From: Alphaproteobacteria bacterium
GTDB lineage: Bacteria; Pseudomonadota; Alphaproteobacteria; UBA828
Length of the DNA stretch: 53,174 bases
Reading direction: 5' to 3'
NCBI GenBank assembly: GCA_022826665.1
Contig: JAJDUK010000086.1
Location: 1 to 53,174 of the forward strand
Shown: one piece after another, positions 18,006 to 28,987 of the stretch
How positions within the stretch are numbered: the first letter of the stretch is position 1
How the letters are laid out: each line of letters opens with the position of its first letter
Notes under the pieces: model-generated
The model's input: the letters and a program-made list of their open reading frames with translations, nothing else
Databases searched by the model: none
What the model was told of the DNA's origin: nothing
Translations under genes and position numbers: made by a program

Positions 18006-20231
18006 TCAGACTCTTCTTGACCGCGAGTCGAGCGCGTCGCTCTTCGACAGCGCTTCTCGCCCAAATCGCTCGACCGCCTCCAGGGTCTCGCGCACGTCGT
18101 CCCAGGTCGTGGTGTGGTTGATGATGCACATCCTGAGCGTGAACGTCCCGTGCAGCAGCATTGACGACATGAACGCAGGATTATCCCAGAACATGCGGGC
18201 GAGGACCGTCCTGTTGACCTTGTCCAGTACCGCCTCGTCGAGTTCATCGTCAGACGGATTGACCCGGAAGCACACGATCCCCAGCGTCGGCGTACTTGTG
18301 GCTTCCAGGACTGGACTCTCACGGATGTACTCTTCCGCCATCTCGGCCAGCTGCATCCCCGTCTCGACAGCGCGCCGGAACGCCGCCATGCCGAAGGTCT
18401 GGACCGACATCCAGACCTTGAGCGCACGAACCGAGCGGCTCAGCTGCAGGCCGAGGTTCGAGAAGTTGGGATGGTTTGCTCCCCAGACCGTGTCCTGAAG
18501 GATGTCGGGCCGGACCCCGAAGGCGTTCGTGAGCGTATTCTCGTCCTTAACCAGCAGGCAGCCCGCTTCGTAGGGCTGGAAGAGCCACTTGTGCGCATCC
18601 AGCCCGACCGAATCGGCACGTTCGACGCCGCGGAGAAGCCGCTTGCCGCGCTCGGTCACCACCGCGAAGCCGCCGTAGGCGGCGTCGGCATGCAGCCAGA
18701 GGCCTTCCGCCGCGCAGAAGTCGGCCATCTCCTCAAGTGGGTCGATGGCGCCCGTGCCCGCCGTGCCGGCGTTGGCGGCGACCGCGATGGGGCTAAGGCC
18801 GGCGTCGCGGTCTGCGGCCACGGCGCTGGCGAGGGCATCCATGTCCATGCGGAAGTCCGCGTCGCTCGGAATCATGCGAATGCGCTCGCGGCGGACGCCC
18901 ACGATCATCGCCGCGCGGGAGAGTGCGCTGTGGCTCTGGTCGCTCATGTAGACCGTGGCGCGATCGGGGTGGCCCGCCGCCTCGCGCGCCGCGACGAAGG
19001 CGTCGACGCTCGCCGCCGAGCCGCCGCTGGTGAAGAGCCCGCCCGCGCCCTCCGGATAGCCGAGCCAACGCCTGAACCAGTCGATGACGACCAACTCCAG
19101 CTGGCTGGGGCCGCTCGCGACCAGCCAGGTGCATTGATTGATGTGGTAGCCGGCGGCCATGAAATCGGCCACCACGCCGGGCCAGGTGGGCGATGACGGG
19201 ATGAAGCCGAAGCAGCGGGGGTGGTCGATTCGCGCCGTGAGCGGAAGAACGTCGCGCGCCGCCCGCTCGATCACCTCTGCGGCCGGCTTCCCGTCCTCAG
19301 GTGGGTCCTCGAGAAGCTGCTCTTCGAGCACCTGGCGGAACTCGCCCTCCCAGGCATTCTCTCCCGGCAGGCTCTCGATCCGATCTACCACGAGCTCAAG
19401 CGCCTTCTGCCCGAGGTCGATCATCTGCTCACGCGACATCTGCAGATCGCCGGCGGCTTGGGACTGCGGTTTCACTTCGGGTCCACAATCCTCAGGCGAG
19501 GGGGGATTTTCCGGCGCGACCAGGAGACGACCGGTTACGCCGTGGCGATCGATCAGGCGGGCGACGAGACCACTCGCCTTGGCCTCCTCGACGAAGTCGG
19601 CCAGGAAGGCGGCGCCCGCACGGTTGGTCGTCGCTGTGCCCACCGCCTGCCGGACGGCCGTGAAGCGCCCGTCGAGAAGCCGAGCGCCGGGGAGCTTGTC
19701 GGCGTCCGCGATCAAGCCGGGCCTGAGGCCCGCGAGCGCGTCGAGCTTCTCGTTCACGAAGAGCTCGAAGGCGGCCGCAAGACCCTTCGCGCGTACCAGC
19801 TCGGCGTGCTTGAGATGGCGCGTCAGGTACAGGTCGTAGGCGCTCCTGTCAGATACCGCGATGCGAATGCCGGGGCGGTCGACGTCGTCGATCGCAGCGA
19901 GGGAGCTGCTCTCGGGAACCATGTAAGTCGCCTCGATCTCGACGTATGGCGGCGAGAACGCGATCGTCTCCGCGCGCGCAGGCTCCGCGGCGATGAGGCC
20001 GATGTCCCAGAGATCCCGTCCCGCCGCATCGGTGAGCTCGCCGGGCGAGGCGAAGGTGACGTAGGAGACCGCGACACCCAGGCGATCTGCGATCGCGCGC
20101 GCCATGTCGGGTGCGACGCCGATCGGGTCGCCCGACGATGCCCTGCCCGTCACCAGCAGGAAGTTGGACAGGTTGATCCCCGCGCGCAGGGTGCCGCTCG
20201 GTGCAAGCTCGGAGAGGATGTCTTGGTCCAT
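18006..20231 (-). CDS. Fusion: family-3 solute-binding domain + PLP-dependent decarboxylase
   Basis: The 741-residue protein has two parts. Residues 1-240 are a complete SBP_bac_3-like domain (LRAGINLSNFLLV, GVAPDMARAIADRLGV, DLWDIGLIAAEPARAETIAFSPPY) with no signal peptide, so it is cytosolic. A Pro/Gln/Ser-rich linker (240-264) leads to a group II PLP decarboxylase (265-741) with SGGSAAS at 402-408, H434 for ring stacking, D516 in HADAAYGG and Schiff-base K548 in DAHKW. The enzyme half alone matches the truncated copy at 153-560, which starts exactly at M265. The binding domain may sense a small ligand and control the enzyme. The amino-acid substrate is not determined; aromatic or acidic amino acids are possible for this class. 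Confidence 0.85.
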   Translation of the reverse strand: MDQDILSELAPSGTLRAGINLSNFLLVTGRASSGDPIGVAPDMARAIADRLGVAVSYVTFASPGELTDAAGRDLWDIGLIAAEPARAETIAFSPPYVEIEATYMVPESSSLAAIDDVDRPGIRIAVSDRSAYDLYLTRHLKHAELVRAKGLAAAFELFVNEKLDALAGLRPGLIADADKLPGARLLDGRFTAVRQAVGTATTNRAGAAFLADFVEEAKASGLVARLIDRHGVTGRLLVAPENPPSPEDCGPEVKPQSQAAGDLQMSREQMIDLGQKALELVVDRIESLPGENAWEGEFRQVLEEQLLEDPPEDGKPAAEVIERAARDVLPLTARIDHPRCFGFIPSSPTWPGVVADFMAAGYHINQCTWLVASGPSQLELVVIDWFRRWLGYPEGAGGLFTSGGSAASVDAFVAAREAAGHPDRATVYMSDQSHSALSRAAMIVGVRRERIRMIPSDADFRMDMDALASAVAADRDAGLSPIAVAANAGTAGTGAIDPLEEMADFCAAEGLWLHADAAYGGFAVVTERGKRLLRGVERADSVGLDAHKWLFQPYEAGCLLVKDENTLTNAFGVRPDILQDTVWGANHPNFSNLGLQLSRSVRALKVWMSVQTFGMAAFRRAVETGMQLAEMAEEYIRESPVLEATSTPTLGIVCFRVNPSDDELDEAVLDKVNRTVLARMFWDNPAFMSSMLLHGTFTLRMCIINHTTTWDDVRETLEAVERFGREALSKSDALDSRSRRV

Positions 20232-20239
20232 GATCGACG

Positions 20240-20279
20240 AGGCTCCACTGGGTCGGATGAATTCCTAGCCAGTGGGGCT
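20240..20279. other. Inverted repeat upstream of the fusion gene
   Basis: Arms GGCTCCACTGG (20241-20251) and CCAGTGGGGCT (20269-20279) are complementary with one mismatch, around a 17-base spacer. The element lies between the typA stop and the fusion start, about 10 bases from the ATG of the fusion. It may be the typA transcription end, an operator, or a 5' leader hairpin. The sequence does not decide between these. Confidence 0.4.
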
Positions 20280-20334
20280 CGGTTTGGCAAAGCCTCAAGG
20301 TCGTGCTGCGCTTGTCTGACTGTGGGGCAGGCGA

Positions 20335-22161
<1,827 letters not shown>

Positions 22162-22210
22162 GGCTGCGCGGCACTCCTCATGAAAGCGGTGGGCCGGACG
22201 GCTGCTGGAA

Positions 22211-22233
22211 TACTCCTGGCGTCGACGGGAGTA
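22211..22233. promoter_or_regulatory. Inverted repeat in the typA/glycosylase divergent gap
   Basis: TACTCC (22211-22216) and GGAGTA (22228-22233) are perfect inverted arms separated by 11 bases, in the 115-base region between the divergent starts of typA and the YcaQ-like gene. It could be a regulator site. No matching regulator is encoded beside it. Confidence 0.35.
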
Positions 22234-22276
22234 CAGTGATCGGTTGCGGGTTCAGGAGATCGGGGCGGGGATTGTT

Positions 22277-23488
22277 ATGCGTGGCAGCACCGGCAAGCCG
22301 CTGTTGTGCCTCTCCAACCGGGCCGCCCGGAAGCTGTTCCTGGACCGGCACGGCCTTGGGCGCCCGCCGGAGGGAGAAGATCTCACAGGGCTGATCGAGC
22401 GACTGGGATTTGTCCAGATCGACAGCATCGCTACGGTCGAACGCGCCCATCACATGATCCTGGCTTCCCGGCGCAGAAGCTACCGGCCGGGGCAGCTCGA
22501 CGACCTGCTGGAACGACGGCGCGCGCTGTTCGAGCACTGGACCCACGATGCGTCCGTGATCCCCATGTCGTTCTATCCCCACTGGCGGCTGCGGTTTTGC
22601 CGCGACGCCGAGATGCTGCGTGCACGCTGGGAAAAGTGGCGCGGAGTGGAGTTCGAGGAGCGGTTCGACGAGGTGCTGGAGCGCATCCGCGAGGGTGGGC
22701 CTGTCATGGCACGCGAGCTCGGCGGTAACCGACGACGTGACGCATCCGCCTGGTGGGACTGGCATCCGTCGAAGACGGCGCTGGAATTCCTCTGGCGTAC
22801 CGGCGCGCTCGCCATCGACCGGCGCGAGGGCTTCCAGAAGGTCTTCGACCTGGCCGACCGCGTGATCCCGGCCTCCGTTCGCGCTGCCGTGCCGGACGAG
22901 CGGGAAACGCTGGCCTGGGCATGCGCGAGCGCGCTCGACCGGCTCGGCTTCGCGTCCGCCCGAGAGATCGCGGCCTTCTGGGACACGGCCACTCTCGACG
23001 AGGCGCGGTCCTGGTGCGCCGCCCGCGACACCGGCGAACTGGTCGAGGTGGCGGTGGAAGGTGCGCGCCTTGGTGAGGTCCGCCACCTGTTCGCGCATCC
23101 CGACGTATGCGAGCGGGCCGAACGGGTGCCGGAGCCACCCGGCGGGGTGCGTGTGCTCAGCCCCTTCGACCCGCTGCTGCGCGACCGCAAGCGCGCCGAA
23201 TGGCTGTTCGGCTTCCGTTATCGCATCGAGATCTACGTGCCGGAGAAGAAGCGCGAATACGGCTACTACGTCTTCCCGCTGCTGGAAGGCGACCAGCTTG
23301 TCGGGCGGATCGACATGCGCCGCCGGGAGGGCCGGCTCTGCGTGCGGGCGCTCTGGCCCGAGCGCGGTGTGCGCCTCGGCAAGGGGCGGCTGGAGCGCAT
23401 CGGGCGCGAACTCGCCCGCATCGCCCGCTTCTGCGGCTGCGACGGCCCGGTGTTCGAGAACGGATGGATCAGGGAGAGCCGGGAGTAG
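22277..23488 (+). CDS. YcaQ-type winged-helix DNA glycosylase (crosslink repair)
   Basis: The ATG at 22277 is chosen, with a GGGGCGGGG run upstream; a TTG 33 bases earlier is possible. The 403-residue protein belongs to the HTH_42 (AlkZ/YcaQ) family. It has tandem winged-helix domains, with the catalytic loop LGFVQIDSIATVERAHH near residues 43-59. The Q47-x-D49 pair is the QxD motif of the YcaQ/AlkX branch, which unhooks DNA interstrand crosslinks; the AlkZ branch has QxQ. Other hallmarks are HWTHDASVIPMSFYPHW and the C-terminal LSPFDPLLRDRKRAEWLFGF. It is monocistronic and convergent with the ACT-domain gene. Confidence 0.88.
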   Translation: MRGSTGKPLLCLSNRAARKLFLDRHGLGRPPEGEDLTGLIERLGFVQIDSIATVERAHHMILASRRRSYRPGQLDDLLERRRALFEHWTHDASVIPMSFYPHWRLRFCRDAEMLRARWEKWRGVEFEERFDEVLERIREGGPVMARELGGNRRRDASAWWDWHPSKTALEFLWRTGALAIDRREGFQKVFDLADRVIPASVRAAVPDERETLAWACASALDRLGFASAREIAAFWDTATLDEARSWCAARDTGELVEVAVEGARLGEVRHLFAHPDVCERAERVPEPPGGVRVLSPFDPLLRDRKRAEWLFGFRYRIEIYVPEKKREYGYYVFPLLEGDQLVGRIDMRRREGRLCVRALWPERGVRLGKGRLERIGRELARIARFCGCDGPVFENGWIRESRE

Positions 23489-23545
23489 GGGGAGCCGATC
23501 CGGGCGGCTTCACCGCAATACGACTCACGCCTCGTCTCTTCCCTC

Positions 23546-23938
23546 TTACACCGCGGACTCCGGCTCAACCAGCGACTCCGCCTTGGCGCGGTCGTCGGCG
23601 GATATGGCGACCGTGGCGTAGCCGTTTCGGCGGTCCAGAAAGTGCAGGCTCCGAATATTCACGCCGGCCTGCTTGAACCTCTCCGCCAGTCTGGCCAACG
23701 CGCCTGGTTCGTCGCGCAGTCTCAGGACGAGCGATTCGTCGGATACGGTCTTGAAGCCCGCCTCCGTCAGCGCGCGCAGAGCGCCGTCGTGGTCGTCCGC
23801 GGTGAGCGTTATCGCGCCCTTCTCCCCCAGCGCCTCTGCGCTGATGGTCTCGATATTGATGTTGCGCTCGGCCAAGGCTCCGGCGATGTCGGCGATGACG
23901 CCCGCCTCGTTGTTGGCGATGACGACGATCCTGGTCAT
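23546..23938 (-). CDS. Tandem ACT-domain protein coupled to histidine decarboxylase
   Basis: The start is the ATG at 23938, overlapping the hdc stop as ATGA; the upstream extension is a shadow of hdc. The 130-residue protein consists of two ACT domains: MTRIVVIANNEAGVIADIAGALAERNINIETISA (1-65) and SLVLRLRDEPGALARLAERFKQAGVNIRSLHFL (about 70-125). ACT pairs bind amino acids at their interface and act as allosteric sensors. The strict coupling suggests that it responds to histidine or histamine and modulates the decarboxylase or its regulation. There is no catalytic domain. The partner role is inference. Confidence 0.85.
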   Translation of the reverse strand: MTRIVVIANNEAGVIADIAGALAERNINIETISAEALGEKGAITLTADDHDGALRALTEAGFKTVSDESLVLRLRDEPGALARLAERFKQAGVNIRSLHFLDRRNGYATVAISADDRAKAESLVEPESAV

Positions 23939-25068
23939 GGGACTGTCCCCGTTTCGTCTCTTGGTGCCGTTGCTCCACGCATGCAGTCGTCCACCACGGC
24001 ATCGATGGTCTCGCGGGTTACGTGTGGCATCGCGATGAGGTGCGCGATGTTCTCGTAGGGCGCGAGCTGCCACTTGCGCACGACGTCCGCTGGCGGCCTT
24101 GGGAACACGACGGTGACCGAGTTCCTGTTGCGCCATGCCGGGATGCCGCCGTCGTTGAAGCGCGTGACCGCGTATTCCGCCGTCTCAAGGCATCCGTTCA
24201 CGATGCGCCTGAAGCCGTCCAGCCCCTTCTGCTCGAACGCGTACCACATCATCAGCGGCGTCAGCGCGTTGCGTGAGCCGGTGAGCGTGGTGTCCAGCAC
24301 GCCCACGTATTCGACGGCGCGCGCGATGCGTGAGACGTATTCGCGCCGGGTCAGCGCGACGCCGCAGGGCAGTGGCGAGCCGACCATCTTGTGCCCGCTG
24401 ATCGCAACGCTGTCGAAGCCGGCGTCGAACCCGTAGGGCTGCGGATCGTCCACGAACGGCAATATCATGCCGCTGAGCGCTGCGTCCGCGTGTATGTGCG
24501 ACTTGGTCACCGCGAGGTCGTTCAGGATGTCGCGGATCTTGCTCACGTCGTCGATCGCGCCCTTCATCGTCGTGCCGATGTTCGCCATCACGATTGCGGG
24601 CACGTCCCGGTTGACGCGAATCGTCTCGCGGAGGTCGTCGTAATCGATCTCCCCGTTGTCCTGGCTCCTTATCATGATGTTGCGCACCTTCAGCACGCTC
24701 ATGATCTTGACCACGCTGTAGTGGGTGTCCTGGGAGAAATAGACCACGCCGTCCGGGAAGAGTTCCCGCCCGAGGTAGAGGCCGTACATGTTGCCTTCAG
24801 TGCCGCCCGAGGTGACGTAGCCCCACACTTGTTCGCGCGAAATGTGCATCAAATCGGCGAAGATGCCGATGACCTCGCGCTCGATCTCGTGTGTGTTGCT
24901 TTGGAAGTTGCTGTCGTGGAAGGGATCGCCCACGTTGTTGAGAGCGTACTGCATGAAGGGCAGCAGCGCCGTGTAGTCGAAATCCAGATTGCAGGGATAG
25001 CCAACAGAATGCCGGCTCAACTCGTCGAAATCTCGAAGGAGAGAATCGAGTCTTTCCAGGTTATCCAC
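23935..25068 (-). CDS. hdc: PLP-dependent histidine decarboxylase
   Basis: The 377-residue enzyme matches the PLP-type histidine decarboxylases of Gram-negative bacteria such as Morganella throughout. It has GYPCNLDFDYT, WGYVTSGGTEGNMYGLYLGRE, the HADAALSGMILPFVDD segment with D195, and SGHKMVGSPLPCG with Schiff-base K227; H116 (DTHYS) stacks on PLP. It converts histidine to histamine and CO2 in the cytosol. The GTG start has a GGGGG run six bases upstream. No histidine/histamine antiporter or siderophore synthetase is adjacent. The ACT protein is its only coupled partner. Confidence 0.93.
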   Translation of the reverse strand: MDNLERLDSLLRDFDELSRHSVGYPCNLDFDYTALLPFMQYALNNVGDPFHDSNFQSNTHEIEREVIGIFADLMHISREQVWGYVTSGGTEGNMYGLYLGRELFPDGVVYFSQDTHYSVVKIMSVLKVRNIMIRSQDNGEIDYDDLRETIRVNRDVPAIVMANIGTTMKGAIDDVSKIRDILNDLAVTKSHIHADAALSGMILPFVDDPQPYGFDAGFDSVAISGHKMVGSPLPCGVALTRREYVSRIARAVEYVGVLDTTLTGSRNALTPLMMWYAFEQKGLDGFRRIVNGCLETAEYAVTRFNDGGIPAWRNRNSVTVVFPRPPADVVRKWQLAPYENIAHLIAMPHVTRETIDAVVDDCMRGATAPRDETGTVP

Positions 25069-25253
25069 AGTCGCCCCCTTTACCGACGTGTTGCAAGAAA
25101 ACTAGCTACGCAGAAACGGTCTTCGCCTCACGGTCACCTCCAGACCACGTTTTCTCGATTGTTATCCGGCGCATAGGCTGCGTGCCGATCGGCGCGATAA
25201 GCTATTGACGCGGCTTGATACTGCGGGGTCAAAACCGCACGCCGAACAAACAC

Positions 25254-27641
25254 TCAAATCTTGCCGAGTGCGCGTAGCACCTTCTGGGGCGTGAAGGGCA
25301 TGTCGGTGAGCCGCGCGGCGAAGGGCGCGAGCGCGTCGTTGAGCGCGTTCATCACCGCCGCCGGCGCGCCGCAGGTGCCGGCCTCGCCCACCCCCTTGGC
25401 GCCGAGATCGGATTCGAACGTGGGCGAGACCACATGGCCGCAACGCATGTCGGGCAGCTCCGCTGCCATGGGCACGAGATAGTCCGCCATGTTGGCGTTC
25501 AGCATCTGCCCGTCGCTGTCGTAGACGCACTGCTCCCAGAGCGCGCCGCCCAGCCCCTGCACGATGCCGCCCCGGATCTGCTCGTCCACGAGCTGCGGGT
25601 TGATGACGGTGCCGCAGTCCTCGATGCACCAGTGATCCAGGAGCGAGATGAAGCCGGTCTCGACATCGACCTCCAGATACGACGCCTGCGCGCCGTTGGT
25701 GAAGGCGAAGGGGTATTGGCGCGGGACGTAGTGACGGGTCGCGACCAGCTCGGACTGGAAGCCGTCCGGTAGGGTATCGGGCCGGTAGTAGCAGACGCGC
25801 CCGACCTCATCGAGGCCGATGCGCTCCGCGCCGCTCGCCCTCTCCACCACGACCCCGCCCCGGATGTCCAGGTTCTCCGCCTCCTCCTGAAGCATGACCG
25901 CCGCCGCGCGCAGGATCTGCTGCCTGAGCGCACGGCCCGCCTGGGCCACCGCCTCTCCGCCGATGCCGGCCGCGCGCGAGGCCCATGTGCCGCCGCCATA
26001 GGGCGTGTGCTCCGTGTCGCCGGTGACGATCTTGAGCCGTTCGGGAGGAACGCCGACGGCCGTCGCCGCGACCTGCGAGATCACCGCCTCCATGCCCTGG
26101 CCCTGCTCGGTCGCGCCGGTCGCGACGAACACGTTGCCCCTGGCGTCGAGGCGCATGGTCGCTCCGTCCTGCGCGGAGATGCGCGCGCCGCCCACGCCGT
26201 AGAACATCGCAGACGGGTTCGTGACCTCGATGAAGCTCGCAAGGCCAATGCCGCGATAGACCCCCTCGGTGCGAAGGGCGTCGCGCTCCGCCTTCAGGGC
26301 GTCGTAGTCCATCGCGTCCAGGAGCTTCGCGAGGCTCTCCTGGTGCGAGAGGTTCTCGAACGGGAGCCCCTGCGCCGACTTGCAGGGATAGGAGTCGTCC
26401 GCGCGCAGGTTCCTGCGGCGAATCTCGGCCGGGTCCATGCCGGTCGCACGCGCCGCCGCATCCACCAGCCCCTCGGTCACCGCGCATTTGACCGGATGGC
26501 CGACCGCGCGGTACTGGCACATCATGTTCTTGTTCTGGAAGACGACGGTCGCCTGCGCCCGGTAGTGGTCGAAGGCATAGGGGCCGCCCGTCAGGTTCAC
26601 GATCTGGTTCGACTCGATGCCGCTCGTGCGCGGATACATGGAATAGGGACCGATGCCGCTGAGCGCGTCGATCTCGAACGCGAGAATGGTGCCGTCGTCC
26701 TTGACGGCGACCTTCCCCTGAACCCGCTGGTCGCGCGCATGGATGTCGGACAGGAAGCTCTCCAGCCTGTCCGCCACGAACTTGACCGGCCGCTTGAGCA
26801 GGAGCGAGAGCCCGACGGTCGCGAGCTCGTCCGCATAGGTGTGGACCTTGATCCCGAACGAGCCGCCGACATCGCGCGCGATCACGCGGACCCGATGCTC
26901 GTCCAGGCGGAAATGGGTCGCGAGGATGTTCTGGACCATGTGCGGGCACTGGTTGTTGTGCCACACGGTGAGCTGCCCTTCTCCGGGGTTCCAGTCCGCG
27001 AGGATGGCGCGAGGCTCGACGCACACCCCGGTATGTCGGGCAAAGACGTAAGTCTCCTCGACGATATGGTCGGCCTCCGCATAGGCTGCCTCGATATCGC
27101 CGAAATCCGCATTGCGCCGCCAGGCGAGGTTGTCGCCGAGGCTCTCGTGAATGACGGTCGTGGCGGGATCGAGCGCGGTCTCGGCGTCGGTGACGGCCGG
27201 CAGCACCTCCCAGTCGATCTTCACGAGCTCCACCGCATCCTCGGCCCTGGCGCGGCTCTCGGCGACCACCGCGACCACCGCCTCGCCCTGCCAGGTCGCC
27301 GTTTCCAGCGGCAGCGCATATTGCGGCGCGGACTTGAGACCCTGGAGATGCGACAGCACGCCGACCCAGGGGTCGTGGATCTCCGCGAGCTCGCGTCCGG
27401 TCACCACCGCGATTACCCCAGGCGCCGCCCTGGCCGCCTCCGCGTCGATGGACCCGATCCGGGCATGGGCGTGGGGCGAGCGCACGAAGGCCGCGTGCCC
27501 CGTCCGCCCGCCGGTCTCGATATCGTCGACGAAGGCGCCGCGCCCTTCCGCGAGGCGGGGCGCGTTGGGGCGCGGAACGGACCGGCCGATATAGGAGTTC
27601 GGGCGGTCGAGGAGCCAGCGGTCCGCGATGAGATCGGTCAT
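25254..27641 (-). CDS. Molybdenum hydroxylase large subunit (CoxL/XDH family)
   Basis: The ATG at 27641 overlaps the small-subunit stop (ATGA), giving 795 residues. The Ald_Xan_dh_C domain (FVDDIETGGRTGHAAFVRSPHAHARI) is at the N-terminus and is followed by the molybdopterin-cytosine-binding domain. The latter has GGSFGIKVH, the substrate-loop sequence QYRAVGHPVKCAVTEG, and GVGEAG with the catalytic Glu near the C-terminus. The CODH-specific CSFR loop is absent, so it is not a CO dehydrogenase. With CoxM and CoxS it should hydroxylate an aldehyde or N-heterocycle. The upstream importer may supply the substrate. Confidence 0.9.
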   Translation of the reverse strand: MTDLIADRWLLDRPNSYIGRSVPRPNAPRLAEGRGAFVDDIETGGRTGHAAFVRSPHAHARIGSIDAEAARAAPGVIAVVTGRELAEIHDPWVGVLSHLQGLKSAPQYALPLETATWQGEAVVAVVAESRARAEDAVELVKIDWEVLPAVTDAETALDPATTVIHESLGDNLAWRRNADFGDIEAAYAEADHIVEETYVFARHTGVCVEPRAILADWNPGEGQLTVWHNNQCPHMVQNILATHFRLDEHRVRVIARDVGGSFGIKVHTYADELATVGLSLLLKRPVKFVADRLESFLSDIHARDQRVQGKVAVKDDGTILAFEIDALSGIGPYSMYPRTSGIESNQIVNLTGGPYAFDHYRAQATVVFQNKNMMCQYRAVGHPVKCAVTEGLVDAAARATGMDPAEIRRRNLRADDSYPCKSAQGLPFENLSHQESLAKLLDAMDYDALKAERDALRTEGVYRGIGLASFIEVTNPSAMFYGVGGARISAQDGATMRLDARGNVFVATGATEQGQGMEAVISQVAATAVGVPPERLKIVTGDTEHTPYGGGTWASRAAGIGGEAVAQAGRALRQQILRAAAVMLQEEAENLDIRGGVVVERASGAERIGLDEVGRVCYYRPDTLPDGFQSELVATRHYVPRQYPFAFTNGAQASYLEVDVETGFISLLDHWCIEDCGTVINPQLVDEQIRGGIVQGLGGALWEQCVYDSDGQMLNANMADYLVPMAAELPDMRCGHVVSPTFESDLGAKGVGEAGTCGAPAAVMNALNDALAPFAARLTDMPFTPQKVLRALGKI

Positions 27642-28120
27642 GACGGGCCTCCTTGGCGCTGGCGGGCCATCTCGAACGCATCCACGATCGCCTCGTAGCC
27701 CGTACACCGGCAGTAGTTTCCAGAGATGAATTCGCGGATCTCCTGCCGGCTCGCGGCGGGATTGCGCTCCCTCAGCTCGGCCAGGGTCAGCAGCATGCCG
27801 GGGGTGCAGTAGCCGCACTGGAGCGCATTGCGCTCGACGAATGCCTCCTGGAGGTCGCGGATCTCTCCGGTGTCGCTCAGCCCCTCGATGGTCCAGACAT
27901 CGGCGCCGTCCGCCTGCGCGGCCAGCATCAGGCAGCCGCGCACGATGCGCCCGTCCACCCGCACGGTGCAGGCGCCGCACACGCCGTGCTCGCAGCCGAC
28001 ATGGCTGCCGGTGAGGCCGAGCTCCTCGCGCAGGAAGTCCACCAGGTTCATCCGCGCCTCGATGCGGCGGGTGGCCCGTTCGCCGTTGACCCGCAGGCCG
28101 ATTTCGACAGTGCTGTCCAT
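27638..28120 (-). CDS. Molybdenum hydroxylase 2Fe-2S subunit (CoxS-like)
   Basis: The 160-residue subunit has an N-terminal plant-type ferredoxin domain, GCEHGVCGACTVRVDGRIVRGC (about residues 42-63). Its C-terminal helical [2Fe-2S] domain has CGYCTPGML near 97-105 and GNYCRCTGYEAIV near 134-146. All eight cluster cysteines are present. It relays electrons from the molybdenum site in the large subunit to FAD in the medium subunit. It lies between coxM (12-base gap) and coxL (ATGA overlap). Confidence 0.93.
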   Translation of the reverse strand: MDSTVEIGLRVNGERATRRIEARMNLVDFLREELGLTGSHVGCEHGVCGACTVRVDGRIVRGCLMLAAQADGADVWTIEGLSDTGEIRDLQEAFVERNALQCGYCTPGMLLTLAELRERNPAASRQEIREFISGNYCRCTGYEAIVDAFEMARQRQGGPS

Positions 28121-28132
28121 CGCTCCCCTCCC

Positions 28133-28987
28133 TCAGGCCGCCAGCGGAGCCAGTACACGCCTGGCGAGGACTCCGGCGAGATGCCGGCGCATCGGCGCGT
28201 CCGCATTCAGGTCTTCGGACGGGTCGAGCTCCTCCTTGAGCGCATCGGCGATCCGGTCGCCAAGAGCGTCCGACCAGCTCTCGCCGTCGAGCAGGGCTGC
28301 GCTCCGCACCGCGCAGACGGGCCGCTCGCCCACCCCGAAGAAGACGAGGCGGCCCTGGCCGAACCTGCCGTCCTGCACCTCGACATGGGCGGCGAGTCCG
28401 ATCATCGCGTAGTCGCCGTGCCGCCGCGCCAGCTCCATGAAGCCCGACTTCCAGCCCGCTCCGATGCCCGGCACCTCGACTGCGGTCAGCACCTCGCCCG
28501 GCTCGAGCGCGGTCTCGTAGAGGCCCCGGAAGAACGCGTCCGCGTCAACGGTTCGAGTGCCGCCCTTGCCCGCAATCGTCATGCGCGCACCGAGTGCGAC
28601 CGCGCAGGCCGGAAGCTCGGCCGCCGGGTCAGCGAGCGCGATGGAACCGCCGAACGTGCCGCAATTGCGCACCGCCGGATGGGCGATATGCGGCATGGCG
28701 CTGGCGATGAGCGGCGCGCGGGAGGCGACGAGGTCCGAGGCCTCCACCTCCGCATGGCGGGTCATGGCTCCGATCCGAAGCCCAGCGTCGGTTTCCTCGA
28801 TGCCCGCAAGGTCCGGCACGCGGCCGATATCGACCAGAATCTCGGGGGCAGAGAGCCGCATGTTGAGGGTGGCCATCAGGCTCTGGCCGCCGGCGAGGAT
28901 TCTCGAGTCCTCCCCGTGCTCGTCCAGCGCGGCGATGGCGTCTTCGAGGCTTGCCGGCCTGACATAGGCGAATGGGGCAGGTTTCAT
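28133..28987 (-). CDS. Molybdenum hydroxylase FAD subunit (CoxM-like)
   Basis: The 284-residue protein has the FAD_binding_5 fold with the flavin motifs AGGQSLMATLNMRLSAPEILVDI (about 32-54) and RNCGTFGGSIALADPAAELPA near residue 107. A CO_deh_flav_C domain follows. The start overlaps the stop of the deacetylase remnant as ATGA. Together with CoxS and CoxL it completes a three-subunit xanthine-dehydrogenase-like enzyme. Length and motifs are normal. Confidence 0.92.
   Translation of the reverse strand: MKPAPFAYVRPASLEDAIAALDEHGEDSRILAGGQSLMATLNMRLSAPEILVDIGRVPDLAGIEETDAGLRIGAMTRHAEVEASDLVASRAPLIASAMPHIAHPAVRNCGTFGGSIALADPAAELPACAVALGARMTIAGKGGTRTVDADAFFRGLYETALEPGEVLTAVEVPGIGAGWKSGFMELARRHGDYAMIGLAAHVEVQDGRFGQGRLVFFGVGERPVCAVRSAALLDGESWSDALGDRIADALKEELDPSEDLNADAPMRRHLAGVLARRVLAPLAA

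Noticed and set aside
25254-28987. Carbon monoxide dehydrogenase (coxMSL)
   Set aside because: The large subunit lacks the CSFR active-site loop of true form I CO dehydrogenase.
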